NCBI GenBank assembly: GCA_040219735.1
Contig: JAVJRX010000100.1
Strand: one strand, 5' to 3'
From: Coleofasciculus sp040219735
GTDB lineage: Bacteria > Cyanobacteriota > Cyanobacteriia > Cyanobacteriales > Coleofasciculaceae
DNA: 64,000 bases
Shown: in pieces, positions 62,311 to 64,000 of the stretch
Position numbering within the stretch: the first letter of the stretch is position 1
Layout of the letters: every line of letters begins with the position of its first letter
Notes under the pieces: generated by a model
What the model was told of the DNA's origin: nothing
Database searches by the model: none
The model's input: the letters and a program-made list of their open reading frames with translations, nothing else
Position numbers and translations under genes: made by a program

Positions 62311-62493
62311 TTAAACCATCACAGGTGTTTTCTGAGTCCGAAACTGCGTGACTTTCATCCGCATTGTTGGCGGAGGAGCAACAGTTAAACCTCGACGAGT
62401 TGGCTTGAGCGAACGCTGATCTGCCAAGGTTAGTTCACAGCTAGATATAATCTTTGCTAACATCTCCTGGGTAGCAGAACGGACATAAAAATG
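62311..62493 (-). pseudogene. C-terminal fragment of a second P450
   Basis: Just after the P450 stop, the minus strand encodes EMLAKIISSCELTLADQ, SLKPTRRGLTVAPPP and an end QKTPVMV with stop. It aligns with the end of the intact P450 (EMKLVLATILSQFELALTDN, RRGLTIAPP, QKAPAIV). Everything before it, including the heme Cys region, is missing, so this is the remnant of a tandem duplicate. Confidence 0.8.
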
Positions 62494-62516
62494 ATATGTC
62501 AGTTTTAGCGAAGGAG

Positions 62517-63890
62517 CTAAACAATCGCTGGGGCTTTCTGTTGCCGACGTTGCTTGAGAACCATTCGCAGGTTGCCAGGAGGCGCGATCGTTAAACCTCG
62601 ACGCATCGGTTTCACCGGACGATTATCGGTTAGTGCGAGTTCAAATTGTGACAAAATAGTCGCCAGCACCAGCTTCATTTCCAATAGTGCCAATGCTGAA
62701 CCAATACAGCGGCGGTTACTTCCACCAAAGGGAAAATACTCGTAAGGGGAATATTGCCGTTCTAGAAAACGTTCTGGTTTAAACTGCTTTGGTTCGGGAT
62801 AGATATCTTCCCGATGATGGACTAAATAAATAGAAGGCATAAATGCTGTACCCGCTTCAAATTGATATCCGATGATTTCCATAGGTGACTTGAGAATCCG
62901 AATGAAGGTACTTGGAGCAATGGGATAAATTCGCAGGGTTTCTTGACAGACGGCTGTCAGATAGGGAAGCCGAGAAATTGCCATTGGATCACCCTCTGCA
63001 TCCAACGTTTCTAATTCCTCAAGCAATTTCTGACGCACATCTGGCAGATAATGAATCCAATACAACGCCCAAACCAGTGCAGAAGCCGTAGTTTCATGAC
63101 CGGCAATCAGAAGAGTCATTAACTGATCATGTAATTCCTCATCCGTCATCGGCTCACCCGCTTCATCTCGCGCCCATAGGAGTAATGTTAAGATATCTGT
63201 GCCAGACCCATCACCTTGCTCCCGACGTTCGCGAATCTCATCAAAAATCAACTGTTTGATCTGCTGCTTTAACTGCAAAAAATGCCCCCATGGACTCCAC
63301 GAACCCCAATCCTGTCGCAACCAAGGGAAAAACAGCAGAGTGGAACTGAGGGGAGAGTCAAAGGATGCTAGGAGGGTACTCAGCAGATGTCTAAGTTTGA
63401 TGTAACGTTCTCCGTGATCCAAGCCAAACACGGCTTGTAAAATCACCCGCAGGGTAATCTCTTGGGTATAGGTACGAATGATCAACGGTTGACCCACTGT
63501 CCATTCTGCCGTTACCGTTTCCGTAATATCGCAAATAAGCTGACTATACTCTCGCAAGCGATCGCCATGAAAGGGAGGCATCAGCAGGCGGCGTTGGCGC
63601 TGATGGGGTTCACCATCTAACATCAGCAGTGAGTTATCCCCGACTAAATAGCGTAATACCCCATTTCCTCGACCCGATTCAAATAACTCTGGATCAGCCG
63701 TAAAGATCTCTTTAATTGCCTGGGGATTGCTGACATAGACAAAGGGAGGAGCCTTATCCCCGCCAATTTTGAACATATCTCCATACCGTTGAGCATAATC
63801 CTCTAGGTAGTCCAAGGGACGAAAAATCAGCTTAATTATCCGGAAAATTCTGAGAAATCGGGGTGTGCGCGGACCTGTGAGTGGTTTCAT
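62517..63890 (-). CDS. Cytochrome P450, CYP110-like
   Basis: A 457-residue monooxygenase. It has the I-helix oxygen motif LLIAGHETTAS, the K-helix ETLRIYP, PERFLERQYSPYEYFPFG and the heme-binding FGGSNRRCIGSALA with the ligand Cys near 395. The opening PLTGPRTPRFLRIFRIIKLI without a membrane helix and the overall motifs fit the CYP110 family, many of which hydroxylate fatty acids or alkanes in cyanobacteria. Redox partners are not encoded nearby. A remnant of a second copy follows downstream. Confidence 0.94.
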   Translation of the reverse strand: MKPLTGPRTPRFLRIFRIIKLIFRPLDYLEDYAQRYGDMFKIGGDKAPPFVYVSNPQAIKEIFTADPELFESGRGNGVLRYLVGDNSLLMLDGEPHQRQRRLLMPPFHGDRLREYSQLICDITETVTAEWTVGQPLIIRTYTQEITLRVILQAVFGLDHGERYIKLRHLLSTLLASFDSPLSSTLLFFPWLRQDWGSWSPWGHFLQLKQQIKQLIFDEIRERREQGDGSGTDILTLLLWARDEAGEPMTDEELHDQLMTLLIAGHETTASALVWALYWIHYLPDVRQKLLEELETLDAEGDPMAISRLPYLTAVCQETLRIYPIAPSTFIRILKSPMEIIGYQFEAGTAFMPSIYLVHHREDIYPEPKQFKPERFLERQYSPYEYFPFGGSNRRCIGSALALLEMKLVLATILSQFELALTDNRPVKPMRRGLTIAPPGNLRMVLKQRRQQKAPAIV

Positions 63891-64000
63891 GGGGTTTTGC
63901 TCTTAGCGGCTACTCTTTTTATCTTGCCTAATTTTTCCCGATACGTTGCTCTAAAATTATCAAATTAAGTTATTCTACTTATATCTTAGGCAACCGCTAG

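Overview
The window is chromosomal DNA of a cyanobacterium, probably a filamentous one with a large genome. The evidence is the many HIP1 octamers (GCGATCGC), a Gap2-type glyceraldehyde-3-phosphate dehydrogenase, a cyanobacterial PDZ/radical-SAM protein, CYP110-like P450, RppAB-like two-component genes, and the abundance of large multidomain signalling proteins (STAND ATPases, WD40, CHAT, multi-PAS kinases). Species is not provable from the sequence; a Coleofasciculus/Microcoleus-like genome is my guess.

Layout. 1-9.6 kb: a hybrid histidine kinase cut by the window edge, a Uma2-family protein, a small orphan gene, a LuxR-HTH/NB-ARC protein, a glycosyltransferase, the PDZ/radical-SAM protein and a hypothetical. 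9.8-14.2 kb: a complete sugar/compatible-solute ABC importer on the minus strand (binding protein, two permeases, MalK-type ATPase). 15-22.8 kb: a molybdenum hydroxylase operon (acyl-CoA dehydrogenase-like protein, three-subunit PaoABC-type enzyme, XdhC chaperone, MocA-type cytidylyltransferase) followed by a cupin and SufU. 22.9-27 kb: an RppAB-like two-component pair, a small membrane protein, an exported rubrerythrin lipoprotein and an exported Rieske protein, which looks like a redox/oxidative-stress unit. 27-31.4 kb: RecF-like ATPase, secreted protein, metallophosphatase and small proteins. 31.8-36.4 kb: housekeeping genes gap2, murC, murB, ybaB. 36.4-43 kb: an IsrB (HNH-less IscB relative) with a candidate omega-RNA, a CHAT/STAND protein with an EACC1-like partner, an SLC45-like sugar transporter and a decayed IS605-type TnpB end. 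43-64 kb: two related histidine kinases, a nitrate-reductase-associated protein, PsiE, a rearranged anti-sigma-like ATPase, a two-gene STAND system (KAP/ORC-like ATPase plus a 1645-residue protein with 14 WD40 repeats), a peptidoglycan-binding/propeller protein, a broken ATPase-wHTH-TPR gene, cupin and P450 genes.

The most striking signals are: (i) a family of about 58-66 bp palindromic elements bounded by GGGCGGGTTT and AAACCCGCCC, seven copies, three of which lie inside genes and are translated in the same frame as a GGFR...(K/R)P peptide insert, recalling Rickettsia palindromic elements; (ii) the IsrB gene and its upstream structured region; (iii) two gene pairs built like biological-conflict or NLR-like systems; (iv) a GHKL ATPase whose C-terminal half precedes its N-terminal half; and (v) a tandem pair of hairpins with compensatory base changes before a small membrane protein. 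All functions are read from motifs by eye; no database search was run.
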